A stretch of 64,000 nt of DNA from Evernia prunastri (Eukaryota > Ascomycota > Lecanoromycetes > Lecanorales > Parmeliaceae), in the NCBI GenBank assembly GCA_003184365.1, contig NKYR01000025.1, positions 124,001-188,000 of the forward strand, read 5' to 3'. Within the stretch, counting starts at the first letter, position 1. The number at the start of each line of letters is the position of its first letter. The translations under genes were made by a program, and so were the position numbers. The notes beneath the pieces were generated by a model, which was given only the letters and a program-made list of their open reading frames with translations, did not search any database and was not told the DNA's origin. This document shows, piece after piece, positions 11,937 through 21,401 of this stretch.

Positions 11937-12926
11937 ATCTCATCCGTTGGGTGGTTGGTCGTTGTGAGCCTTTTTTTTCAAATATATCTACGGAAAGGGA
12001 TTTCCTCGGCGGCATGATTGTTCTTTTGTCCTGCAGGCTGGGGATCAAATACCCGGCGCTTCTGATTGTCCCATCTCACCGGGCGGCTGTTTACGTTATA
12101 CAAGCAAAGGGAAGCCAAAAGGGTATACTTAGGGCGGTTTGGCTATGTTGCTCGCTTTCGCATTCATCACGTCCTTTTTGTATCTCGTATGCATGAATGT
12201 CTCCCTCCACATTGGGCTCGGTTGAATTCCCTCTGCAGATCGTCAAATCGCTTGTTCAATTGTCGGTCTCGAATGATAGGTTATCAAAACATTAGGCATG
12301 ACTGGCTGAGCTCCACGGATAGGTATGCAGGAACGAAATCCCCCCGCTCCCACTGGCATGAGCTTCGTCCAATCTTTCGCGCTTTGCATCACTACAATAT
12401 CAGCCGACGAGCCCGCACTGGGTTTCTGGGTTTTCATCCCTTTGAGAATCAGTCGCCTGGGTTCCTGGGTGGATTCTTCGTGAGCGCGCCTCTCCAATCA
12501 ATTAACCGCTTCTATATGCTGCATTTGGACGTTCATGATAGAGTTCTCTATCACATATTCTAGGCGAGGGAGGGGGCACTTTACTTTGTGGCCGATAATT
12601 TACTTGACAGCGCGAACCTCAGGCTCCTGGATGACCCATCCTGAACGCCGTCACTTCTTCGGCGTCCACGAGATTTTCTGGATGACCATGTCCTTGCCAA
12701 CACCCCTCCTCGTGGTTTCAACAGGTCGCTCTCTCCTTTCTCGTGCTTCGCGGTACTTTCTTGTCCTGCGCATGAGGGCCTCCACGCCCCAGTGGGAATG
12801 ACAGCATCCACTTTCTACTTTCTATCTGAGGCACCTCCAAACAGGTGGCAGTCAGCCGTTGTTTCTCTTCGCACTTATTGACTGATCCACAGTCCATTCT
12901 CGATCCTAGGCAGATCGTCTGTTTTC
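11937..12926. other. Spacer without a recognisable gene
   Basis: About 990 nt after the cohesin stop. Open frames of 80-165 codons exist on both strands (for example + 12066-12563, - 12497-12243) but have no family features, no plausible splice context and no codon pattern like the neighbours. It may be further debris of the decayed gene that follows. Confidence 0.4.
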
Positions 12927-14190
12927 ATGATACGTTACCACACAACCTCTTTCGCCTTCTTGACGTTGGTATCAATAGCTGCTTCAGCCAGTGGGCATTT
13001 CTACCCTTTCGCGATACCCTGCGGTTAGTACTCCACTTATAAGGTCTTCCCCCTGCCGGACGGCATCACTATCATGGTCAATCCAACAGGGCCGTTGCTG
13101 CCGAGGATACGCGTATCCGCAACAAGGCTCGAACGCTCTAACGGCGTTTCGGCTGCAACATCGCGGTCGAACGGAGTCCCTGGATATGATCAATGAGGAT
13201 GAAGCCTGCGCTGCCTCTCTGGATGTTTCGAGTGCTGACGGTATCATGAACTCGACAGAAGAGAAGGATTCCTGGCAGATTACTTCGACCAGCAGCGGTA
13301 TAGCATAGACGGAGGCGCTGGTACGGCTACTAGCCCACTAGAAAAGGATACAAGCCAAGCTGCTTCCACAAGTGACAGCACAAGCACGGATCAAAGCTCT
13401 AACAGCGCAGGCACATCCAACGCACGAACCACAGATTCAACCGGCGCTACAGGCGCATGAATGTGTAATGAAAAGGTTGCGGGTCTCTGGTACTTCAAGA
13501 CCATTGTGATATTGACTAGCGACATCCACGCTCCCGGGCCCCACGACTGGTCCGATCATCCCTTGAGAATTCCTTCATGGAAACGGTTTCGGTCGAGTTG
13601 ACCTGGTAGTTATATTCAAAATCACATCGGATCATCCATCCCTGGTCTTGAGCTCCTATAAAGAAGTCATCATTTGGTACGAGCCGGACGCCCCGGCGGC
13701 ACCCGTTGATTCTGTAACTGCTGCTCAAGCCTGGTCCCGGTATCGTCGAGACGGCTGGGAAGCGCATGGGTAGCCCGGCCCCTGCTCACACGAGTCTGAC
13801 AGAATGAGACTGGTTCTATGATTTCATGATCACCGCCATCAAAGCCGGCAGCCCGCCGAACTTCATCTGCTTGCACTATTACTACCCTAACGGTGACGTA
13901 TCCAAATTCCGGAGTTATATCAAAGGTGTATACAATTGGTGCAAGCTTCCGATTTGAGTCACCGAATGGGACCATGTAAATCACAATAAGAATCCAGCAA
14001 GCGTTCCAAGCACTGCAGACCAGGTGGCGAACATGCAGGTCGTGGTAAAAATGTTGAGTGGTTTGAGCTATGTCGAACGATCCGCTTGGTCCGCAGTTTC
14101 ATTAAGCAGTGTTCAGTTCGCGAGTAACTTATTCGATAAGTCTAGGAATGTTACGCCCATGGGGACCGCATACGCAGCTCTTCGAAAGAA
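12927..14190 (+). pseudogene. Decayed secreted GH128 (Asl1-like) beta-1,3-glucanase
   Basis: Fragments of one secreted enzyme lie in order but in changing frames. A signal peptide starts at 12927 (MIRYHTTSFAFLTLVSIAAS) and is followed by a possible GTTAGT intron. A Ser/Thr-rich linker is at about 13300-13460 (TSQAASTSDSTSTDQSSNSA) and ends in a stop. Then come YEPDAPAAPVDSVTAAQAW (about 13676-13735, the NEPD region), RMGSPAPAHTSLTE, stop, DWFYDFM (13763-13830), and NFICLHYYYPNGDVSKFRSY, YIKGVYNWCKLPI, stop, VTEWDHV (to 13974), ending at SYVERSAWSAV and TPMGTAYAAL. These match the Asl1-like glycosyl hydrolase pattern, whose catalytic Glu lies in the W-x-T-E-W type motif. Two in-frame TGA codons fall where the family has Trp or a neutral residue, and at least one frameshift lies near 13740. 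I infer a dead gene; exact limits are uncertain. Confidence 0.65.
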
Positions 14191-14358
14191 AAGGCGTAGA
14201 ATCCTTGAAGGTGGATCCTATTCTTCATGTCAGCCAATTGAGCTTGACGTTGAGCATCTGCTGGGTCGGGACAGAAGACCCGCAAAGCGTAGAATCGTTC
14301 GATAGAACTTCCCAGGAGTGATGGCGGTCTCCGTTGCGATGGGCAAGAATCCAACTGC

Positions 14359-15423
14359 TCACCGCACGAACATCAGACCCCCATCTCCGAACGCGCGACC
14401 CACGCTACCTTCTTCCCTCAGCATTCTCCCCATCCATTCTTTCACCCCTTCGACCTCCTTAGCCGCAAACTTGACGATAGTGCAACCCCTCACATGGCAG
14501 GCCGTCCACAGCACCCCGTCTTCTTTCTCCCTCCGCAACCTCTTCTCCCTCCACTCTTCCTTGACTGTAAGCTTCTGCACAGCATCATTCGCACCTGCCC
14601 AATTTCTCCCCCCAATCCTCGGCAGTGCCTCAAACTCCCCCACGAAGAACTCCGCAAGAGGTCTGAAGAGCGGACCCCGTAGCAGCACAGTGCCAAACAC
14701 CCCCATGCCATCCATCCTGCCACGTACATCTCCCCCGTCCAGCACGACGGCATCCCTCACCAGCATCCTCTTCTCGCGCAACCCCTCGCCGTAAACCTCC
14801 CATACCTCGTTCCTGCCCCTCCACGCTTCAAACGCCCACCTCTCGCCCCGCGCCTTCCGCCCTTCGTTCACCCAGTCCACGAGCCCGAGGCTGCCTCCGC
14901 GCTCGACGTCGAAGAGCTGCTTCTGCGCGTAGAGGCTGCCGGCGAAGGGCTGGACGGGGTCGGGAGCCAGCCACAGCGCCGCGTGGCCGGAGACGTGGAC
15001 GCGGAGGTCCTGGCGCGTGGTCGGCGGCGTGGAGGAGGAGGAGGAGGAGGAGGAGGAGGAGGAGGAGGCGGGCGGTTTGAATACCTTGGTGCTGCCCTGG
15101 GTCGTGATGGTCAGCCGGGTGCCCGCGTCAAGGCGGATGGAGAGGTCGATGTGGTCGCCCGCCACGAGGCCGCCGCCGTAGGTGAGGAGGAAGAGAAGGG
15201 GGACGTTGTCCGGTGTGGGTGGGGGCTGTGGAAGGGTGTTGTCGTTGGCAGGTGGCGCTCCTCGGGGGGGTTGAGGCGAGAGCTTGTGTGGGATCGACGG
15301 GAGCAGTTTCAGCGGGTAGGTGTATGTCAGGTGGGAGAAGGTGGGGGTGGAGGGAGGGAGCAGGGTCAGGTGGATGTCGCCTTTGCCCGGGATGGATGAG
15401 GTCGGTGGGAAAGGGGATGGCAT
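14359..15423 (-). CDS. ureD: Urease accessory protein UreD/UreH
   Basis: A single exon of 354 aa. Conserved UreD blocks are seen: LLFLLTYGGGLVAGDHIDLS (about residues 77-96), LTITTQGSTKVFKP (107-120), HVSGHAALWLAPDPVQPFAG, AQKQLFDVERGGSLGLVDWV and RDAVVLDGG. UreD works with UreF and UreG in the cytosol to insert nickel and carbonate into apo-urease. A run of about 13 Ser (residues near 123-135) interrupts the domain just after KVFKPP, encoded by a (TCC)n tract; the family normally has a short loop there, so it is probably tolerated. UreF, UreG and urease are not in the window. The decayed glucanase ends about 170 nt from its 3' end. Confidence 0.92.
   Translation of the reverse strand: MPSPFPPTSSIPGKGDIHLTLLPPSTPTFSHLTYTYPLKLLPSIPHKLSPQPPRGAPPANDNTLPQPPPTPDNVPLLFLLTYGGGLVAGDHIDLSIRLDAGTRLTITTQGSTKVFKPPASSSSSSSSSSSSTPPTTRQDLRVHVSGHAALWLAPDPVQPFAGSLYAQKQLFDVERGGSLGLVDWVNEGRKARGERWAFEAWRGRNEVWEVYGEGLREKRMLVRDAVVLDGGDVRGRMDGMGVFGTVLLRGPLFRPLAEFFVGEFEALPRIGGRNWAGANDAVQKLTVKEEWREKRLRREKEDGVLWTACHVRGCTIVKFAAKEVEGVKEWMGRMLREEGSVGRAFGDGGLMFVR
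15031..15068 (+). repeat. (GGA)n trinucleotide repeat inside ureD
   Basis: About twelve GGA units on the + strand encode the Ser run of UreD on the minus strand. Being a triplet repeat it can vary in length without shifting frame. Confidence 0.9.
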
Positions 15424-15905
15424 TGCAAAGGGACCTGCCCTCTCACGGTGCCATCAACAACAGGGACGAATGTACTCTGTTTCGGTGGAACAGAAAAGGG
15501 CAATCTGCCGTATGAGCTTGATTGGGAAATATGTACCCACAATTTGGCTCTATCACTTCTTCCAATGGTCGTTTCGACGTGTACTCAGCGAAGTCCAGGG
15601 GGGTCAGTTTATTGTTTGCCTAAGAATGACGGGCTCTTGTCTCTATGTTCTATTTGCTTATTTGCTTATTGCATACAAATCTCATGCGGCTCCCATGCTT
15701 ATACCGTTTGAAGGAGAAAAGCCCCTCAAAGCGTCAAGCTATTGATCAACTTGTACAGTAAAGAAGCCTTGCTTCTTACCGCTATGCATCCTCGGGTCAA
15801 TGGCAATCATAGTCCTCACACTTAGATTTTCTGGATGTACAAACATCTATCATCATGCTACCAAAAGGTTATGTATCCACTCTCGGCCAAAGATCTTGAT
15901 GGCTA
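15424..15905. other. Spacer, Rpc4 3' end / ureD promoter
   Basis: 482 nt between the ureD start and the RPC4 stop, both on the minus strand. It must hold the ureD promoter and the RPC4 3' UTR. No gene or repeat seen. Confidence 0.5.
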
Positions 15906-18137
15906 TCATGATAGCAGCTCGCTAAAATCGGGTATGCAGACATGTCCTGGGTGCGCATGCCCCATCGCCCACCCTTTTTGACCCACATCGACCTTCTCCT
16001 CCCATCTACTCTCATCTTCCACCTTCGTCACCGCACTTGCAAAGTCCGTTATGATCAATTCCTGCGTCTGCTCTGCGTTGGTGCCTTCCTTGCTAATTTC
16101 AAAGCTCATCCCACCCCACGTTGCGAACATGGGACCTTTGGCATGGATGCTTAGGACGCCGCCGCGACCACCCACCGAGTGGAAGGAGTCGGATGTGTAG
16201 GCGTGGGGAACGGTAGTCTCAACGGATAGCTCGTCGGGATCGGGTTTTATGTTAGGTTCCTCTTTCACCTGAGCAGCGAGTGGGTTTTGTGCCGTTGATG
16301 ACCGTGGAGTTTCGGCTCGTGCTGCTTTGTTCTGTTTCTTGTCCTCGGATTTCACTGTTGGTTTTGATATGTCTCGTAGGCTAGGCACAACAGGCGGGAG
16401 CTGGAACACATAAACTTCTTCTCTCCCGTCTCTCTGGAAATATGTATCCTCGCGATCCACGTCCAAGTCACTATCACCATTCGGATCTTTTGTAGACGAA
16501 ACAAGCTCAGGACCGGAACTATTTCCGTGGAAGTCACACTCTCGTAACATGATCTCTGCAATTTCTGCGAGGATGTCATCCTCTTCCTCTTCTTCAGAGA
16601 CTGTTACCGGTCTGAGGCCGTGATATCCTTTAATCCGTCGAAGTCTCTCACCTGGTTCCGGAAAAGAATCTGCCTCTGGCGCTTGTCCCTGACCTTCGAG
16701 CGACCCTCGAGGTTCGAGAATGTCGCCACCTTCTTGCACAGTACGCTGCTTCGACGTACTCCCAAAGTCGATGCTCCCAAGTCGAATTGGCTCTGCCTCC
16801 TCCTCGCCTATAGGCATATCTGTCATCACGACATCTCTATCGTCCTTGGGTTCATCCTTGACCTTGACGATGCCTTCCTCGTCGTCGTCATCATCCTGAT
16901 AGACACCCTTCCATCTTCGCTCATCACGTACAAATTCGACATCTTTCGGCTTCCTTTTGGTCTTGCGTTTCGTGGCTGACACGGCGCCCGTTTCATCCTC
17001 TTCCGGGAGGAACAGGCTGCCTTCAGCATCTGCTCGGTTCTTTGCTCTACGCCGCAGTTCTGCCGAGGTCAGAGAGCTAGCGTCTGTGTTCACGCCAACA
17101 GCCCGCTCCTTATGCTCTTGTCGTTGTATTCGGACTGGCATGAGGTTGCTACTGGGTCCCCACGGCGTTGTTTGACGTTGCTTGCCTTTAGACACACGGG
17201 ATTGCTGACCTGACTCTTCTTCCTCATCCTGAGACGAGACGAGGTTGACCGTGCTGATATCCTCAATGTTGACTCGTTCTCCTCCATCAGAATCCAGCTC
17301 ACCTTCGGAAGAAATATAGGTTGGACCTTGGTCCTCTTTTTTGAATTTCGTCCGCTTTGGTTTGGAAGTTGACGAACCCATAACCACGTCTCCATCCCTG
17401 TCCTTTTCTGGCTTCACAGTGGGCTCCTTCTTGACGCGGGACGTACCATTAGTAAAAGCTGACTCGGATGGGCCTGACGTTCCTGGGCGACGACCCCCGC
17501 CACGTCTATTTCTGCTCACAGCTGCGTCCTGTATCGTACTCCCACCTAGATGCCCACTAGCTTCTTGGCTGAGATTGAATCTCTCGTTCTTCCATCTGCT
17601 CATGTCGCCAAAGCCTCCGCGGTTTCCACGTCCTCTTGCTCTGCCATGATATGCACCTCGGTCGCTTGTAGATGGTGTTCTTTCCGCGGCTTGCCTTGCT
17701 ACCCTTCGCTCAGCTTCAGCCTTCTCTTCGGCTTCTCGTTCCTCTTTGCTGCGACGAATAAACGATTTAGGCTTGAATTTGAGACCTGCCGGCCGATTTT
17801 CTGAGCCATCTGCCGCATTTAATTTAGAAGCAGGGTTCGGTAAGTTACGTGGCAAGGCAGATTTTAATCGTTGCACGGAGCGTCTGGGAGGTGACGAGCC
17901 CGCAACTACACTTGGTGTGGACGCTGATAAGTCTCGAGACTTAGAACTTTCGGGGTATATTTCTACAGAAGCTGTCTGTTCTGCGTTGCCAGATATGCCT
18001 TGCGCATCATTGTCATCATTTGCAAGAGCTTCCTTGGGTGAGGGTGCGCTCAGAGCTTCCATTGACTCATGGTCTCGTGTGGTGACTGGATTGTTCCGAA
18101 TCGATTTGCTTGGGCGCGGTTTGATCTTGGGAGGCAT
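15906..18137 (-). CDS. RPC53: RNA polymerase III subunit Rpc4 (Rpc53)
   Basis: A single uninterrupted frame of 743 aa from ATG 18137. Most of the protein (1-590) is disordered and charged: a basic N-terminus (MPPKIKPRPSKSIRNNPVTT), the family segment GLKFKPKSFIRRSKEEREA near residue 118, an Arg/Gly patch (RARGRGNRGGFGDMSRWKNE) and many acidic stretches. The conserved RPC4 domain is C-terminal: REEVYVFQLPPVVPSL (about 570-585) and GGVLSIHAKGPMFATWGGMS (about 660-680), ending HAHPGHVCIPDFSELL, a typical Rpc4 terminus that pairs with Rpc37. The subunit acts in the nucleus in initiation, termination and reinitiation on tRNA and 5S genes. It is longer than yeast Rpc53 (about 420 aa) because of the filler, as in other filamentous fungi. 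Confidence 0.92.
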   Translation of the reverse strand: MPPKIKPRPSKSIRNNPVTTRDHESMEALSAPSPKEALANDDNDAQGISGNAEQTASVEIYPESSKSRDLSASTPSVVAGSSPPRRSVQRLKSALPRNLPNPASKLNAADGSENRPAGLKFKPKSFIRRSKEEREAEEKAEAERRVARQAAERTPSTSDRGAYHGRARGRGNRGGFGDMSRWKNERFNLSQEASGHLGGSTIQDAAVSRNRRGGGRRPGTSGPSESAFTNGTSRVKKEPTVKPEKDRDGDVVMGSSTSKPKRTKFKKEDQGPTYISSEGELDSDGGERVNIEDISTVNLVSSQDEEEESGQQSRVSKGKQRQTTPWGPSSNLMPVRIQRQEHKERAVGVNTDASSLTSAELRRRAKNRADAEGSLFLPEEDETGAVSATKRKTKRKPKDVEFVRDERRWKGVYQDDDDDEEGIVKVKDEPKDDRDVVMTDMPIGEEEAEPIRLGSIDFGSTSKQRTVQEGGDILEPRGSLEGQGQAPEADSFPEPGERLRRIKGYHGLRPVTVSEEEEEDDILAEIAEIMLRECDFHGNSSGPELVSSTKDPNGDSDLDVDREDTYFQRDGREEVYVFQLPPVVPSLRDISKPTVKSEDKKQNKAARAETPRSSTAQNPLAAQVKEEPNIKPDPDELSVETTVPHAYTSDSFHSVGGRGGVLSIHAKGPMFATWGGMSFEISKEGTNAEQTQELIITDFASAVTKVEDESRWEEKVDVGQKGWAMGHAHPGHVCIPDFSELLS

Positions 18138-19141
18138 TGTGGTGATCGAACCGTGCCAAGGCTTGAGATCTGTTTTTCCAGGGATTTCAAAAATCGTGCC
18201 TTTGGTGTCTTGCGATTGATGCCAGAGTATATTGCGAAGCGAGGTTGAGCGGTTACTGCGGTAGATGTTACCTATCTGGGATTAGTCGCTGCGTCCAACG
18301 CCGGCATACGCTATAATATATGCTTATTTCAACGTCCTGCCGACTAGTTAGACGAACCTCGGAAGATAACAATGGAACCGAGATCTAATTATAACTTGAC
18401 GGATAATATAGACTTGAAAATGTTGGCTTGCTGACAAAAACTACGGAAATTCGTGTACAATCGTTTGTTTGCCTCTCCCTCCCCTGAGCGCCCACACTAA
18501 ACACGCGCCAGCTAAAACTCCCACTCCTTTCGACTCGTTTTTGCTCTCGGTTTATTGGTTCATCATCAATATTACGCTTGCGCTAGCATCATAGGGCAAC
18601 CCAACGGACAAGAAATGGCTTTTAATAGCGAGAAAGAGCAAAACATGAGATACGGATGGCGGTCGAAAATCGGTAGGTCCGAAAGGAAGGATCCTTATCC
18701 AACATGCCACCCGAGCAGTCGAAGGGAATCTGAATGGAGACAGCCACGATGGATGTTGAAGCTGATGCCGTAAATGAATAAGTAAGACATGTCGTAGCAA
18801 TCTGAGCGCAATTTTAGGCTTTAAAACATTGTTGCAGCCGAGACAGCAGTGAAGTCAACGAGAGTCGTCCCGGGTAACTACCGGTACGTGCTGACTGGTT
18901 GAAGGTATTTGGAGAAGATCTATGGGGTCCATGGTCTCTTCGGCTGTCAAGGAATTTCTTGTTCGAGAAAACGTAAACCACCAGGACAAGTATGTATGCA
19001 ACGAAGCCACCCAAGCACGTTCCGGAATACTGTAGTCCAGGGAAGCGAAAGCGACAATCAAACGTTCTTTGTTCGGTAAATCCCCGTGCCAAACTCTGTG
19101 GTGCGGCTCGAAGAAGGGTCGAGGAAGATTAATTCCAATCA
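18138..19141. other. Spacer between Zn2Cys6 regulator stop and RPC4 start
   Basis: About 1 kb between two minus-strand genes. It holds the RPC4 promoter and the 3' UTR of the regulator. Small open frames (for example minus 19202-18855) overlap the regulator's end and show no family. Nothing else is recognisable. Confidence 0.45.
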
Positions 19142-21401
19142 TCAACGTTTTCTCTTCTTGCTCTTTTCCTGGCCACCGGCCATACCATCCAGAATGGCAC
19201 ATGCCTCTTTGGTCTCATTCGATGCGGAGAAGTCCTGCGCGTCTTTCTTGACAGCCACACCCATGTGTCGGCCGAATCGTCCTTTACGACCATTACCTTC
19301 GTCTTCGCTAATGCACCCTTCAGCTCCGATACCGGCATCTTTGCAGCGCTGGCAGGGGCGCTGACGATCGCACCCTTTCTTGCTCTTTCTGCAGCGTTGG
19401 CAGCGGGGCTTCGAAGATAAGTCTTCGTCGCCCTGGTGCTGGAAGTTGACGGTCGATGCAGATGATGTCTTGCGTGAAGGGGGAGGGAGCGAGGCTGGCG
19501 AGGGGGGCACTTTCGTTGTAGAGGGAAGTAAAGACAGCTTCGCCTTCTTCGCATTAGCTGTCGTCTTCGACTTGGACACCTTAGAGGAATTCTTGAACGA
19601 GCTGACGCTGCTCCCCTTCGACATATTGCGATGCCTCGATCCAGGCAGCCTTGGCTTGGTAGCTTGACCAAACTCAGTGATCAGGTCATCTGGCTCGCTC
19701 TTGAACACTCCATCCTTTTTATCGTCATACACGTAGTCTCCGTCAACCTCATCACCGCTAGCCTCGGTGCTATCGGTGCCGGGCAGGCCATCATTGAGGT
19801 GCTTATGATGCTTTCGAATGGCATTTGGCCGGAGCACTGGGCTGGCTTCAAGCTTTGGCTGGGTCGGAAGGGCTGGAAGACAAGGCTGTTCTGCGTCATC
19901 GTCGTCATCACTGCTGGTGGCGGATGAGGCTGCGTCAGCGCGTCCACTGAATGCATCGTCCAAGGTTGATGCCGAAGTACGTCCGTGAGAGATGTTGGAG
20001 GCGTCACCTAGACGCATGAGCTGCAAAGCTACGTCTTCATCGGAGATGCAACTAGCTATTGTCGGATCCGGGGTAGGGAGTATCCCAAAACCTTGGGCGC
20101 GAGGAATCATTCCATTGGGCACGCGAGTAGATAGACTTGGTGCATTTGCACGGTCACGAAGACGACGGCCAGTTTGAGGTGCTGGAGGTGCATTGGAAGG
20201 ATATTTGCTTTGTGGAACGATTCCATACGTGTGCTCGCCGTACCCATAGCTCTGCGGCGACTGTAGAGGCTGGCTGTAGGTAAAATTTCGTTGGGTTGGT
20301 CGGGCGAATGGAGAAGGGTTGTCCTGTCCATTGGAGCGCCTCTGTGGGGAGATCGAGGATATGGAGTTGGGAGCAGGCACCTGAGGTGGCACAAACAGAG
20401 GTAGCTCCTGTAAATTGCTTATTGTTAGCTAAGCTATATGGCGTTTGTGCTCCATTCGTTGTACCACTTACGGAGCTTTCAAACTTTGCCCTCTTCCTTC
20501 TGTTACCCTCGAGGATGTTATCAAGACTGATATCTGCACTTGCAAGCTGCTCGCTTCTGGCTTTGCGAGAGCTGGTCACTGAGCCTCCTTCGCCATCACT
20601 ACTGCTGTAGCCCTTCGCTGTGTCGCTGTTGAGATCGTTGAGCTGTCCTTGGAAGCTGTCTTCTCGGCTCATCATGCCTGATCGGGAACGAGCCTTTTGC
20701 GCAGAGATGCTGCGACGACCCCTACCGGGGTGTGGAGACGCACTCTGCTTTCGAGACACTCGGGATGCTGGCCGTGACATGGGTTGTCCATAATTCAGTA
20801 TTTGCGAGGGCTGAGGGGGAGGCATTTGAAAGCCTTCATCGAGATGAAGAAGCCTCTCTGCACTGATTGGCGACGCCGAATGATTCTGAATTTGCGCCTG
20901 CTGCTGCCATGCTTGCGAGTAATCAGGAATGACTCGAACGTGGACCACCATATTGTTTTGAAAATTCTCATATCTCGCAATGAGTGTATTACCACGATCG
21001 TCCTCGAAGCTGACGCCGTTTGCGGCACCCTCGTAAAGGCCGTAGAAATTCTTGACCGTAGTCACAATCGAGTCGGTGGTATCATGGGGAAATATTTGCA
21101 CCCTCATTGGCAATCTTGCTCGATGATTGGTGGAGATATCGAACAGTAGCTCGAATGCGACGTTCTTAGGCGCAGGATTGACCGGGGAGACACTGTAGCC
21201 TGTTGGAGTACTGTTACCGTAAACTTGAGTGACGGGAGGGGTAGCGAAGCGATGACCGTCCAAGGAGATGTTATTTGACATAACAGAGTGACGTGTAGGG
21301 TATTGATGCAACCGCTGTGTCTCTTGAGGTACAGCGTCCACGGCCTGTTGAGAGCGTGAAGGGCGTGGCGGGTCATGAGATAGGAGATTGGCAACGTCCA
21401 T
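19142..21401 (-). CDS. Zn(II)2Cys6 transcription factor with C-terminal zinc cluster
   Basis: Two exons, 21401-20472 and 20407-19142, separated by a 64-nt intron (GTAAGT..TACAG); 731 aa. Start chosen at MDVANLLSHDPPRPSRSQ because the longer frame to 21521 opens with TTG. Residues about 78-155 form a conserved globular block (FELLFDISTNHRARLPMRVQ, then GVSFEDDRGNTLIARYENFQ) that I do not tie to a named fold. The middle is disordered, rich in Ser and Pro. The zinc cluster is near the C-terminus (about 647-677): CQRCRKSKKGCDRQRPCQRC, then KDAGIGAEGC, spacing C-x2-C-x6-C-x5-C-x2-C-x9-C, preceded and followed by basic stretches (end KSKKRKR). It should bind DNA in the nucleus; no fungal-specific transcription factor domain follows the cluster. 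The target genes are unknown. Confidence 0.85.

Noticed and set aside
12066..12563. A 165-codon plus-strand frame after the cohesin gene
   Set aside because: No family, signal or splice support; composition is like the surrounding non-coding DNA.
13516..13984. Minus-strand frames opposite the glucanase remnant
   Set aside because: They are antisense shadows; the plus strand carries the ordered GH128 blocks.
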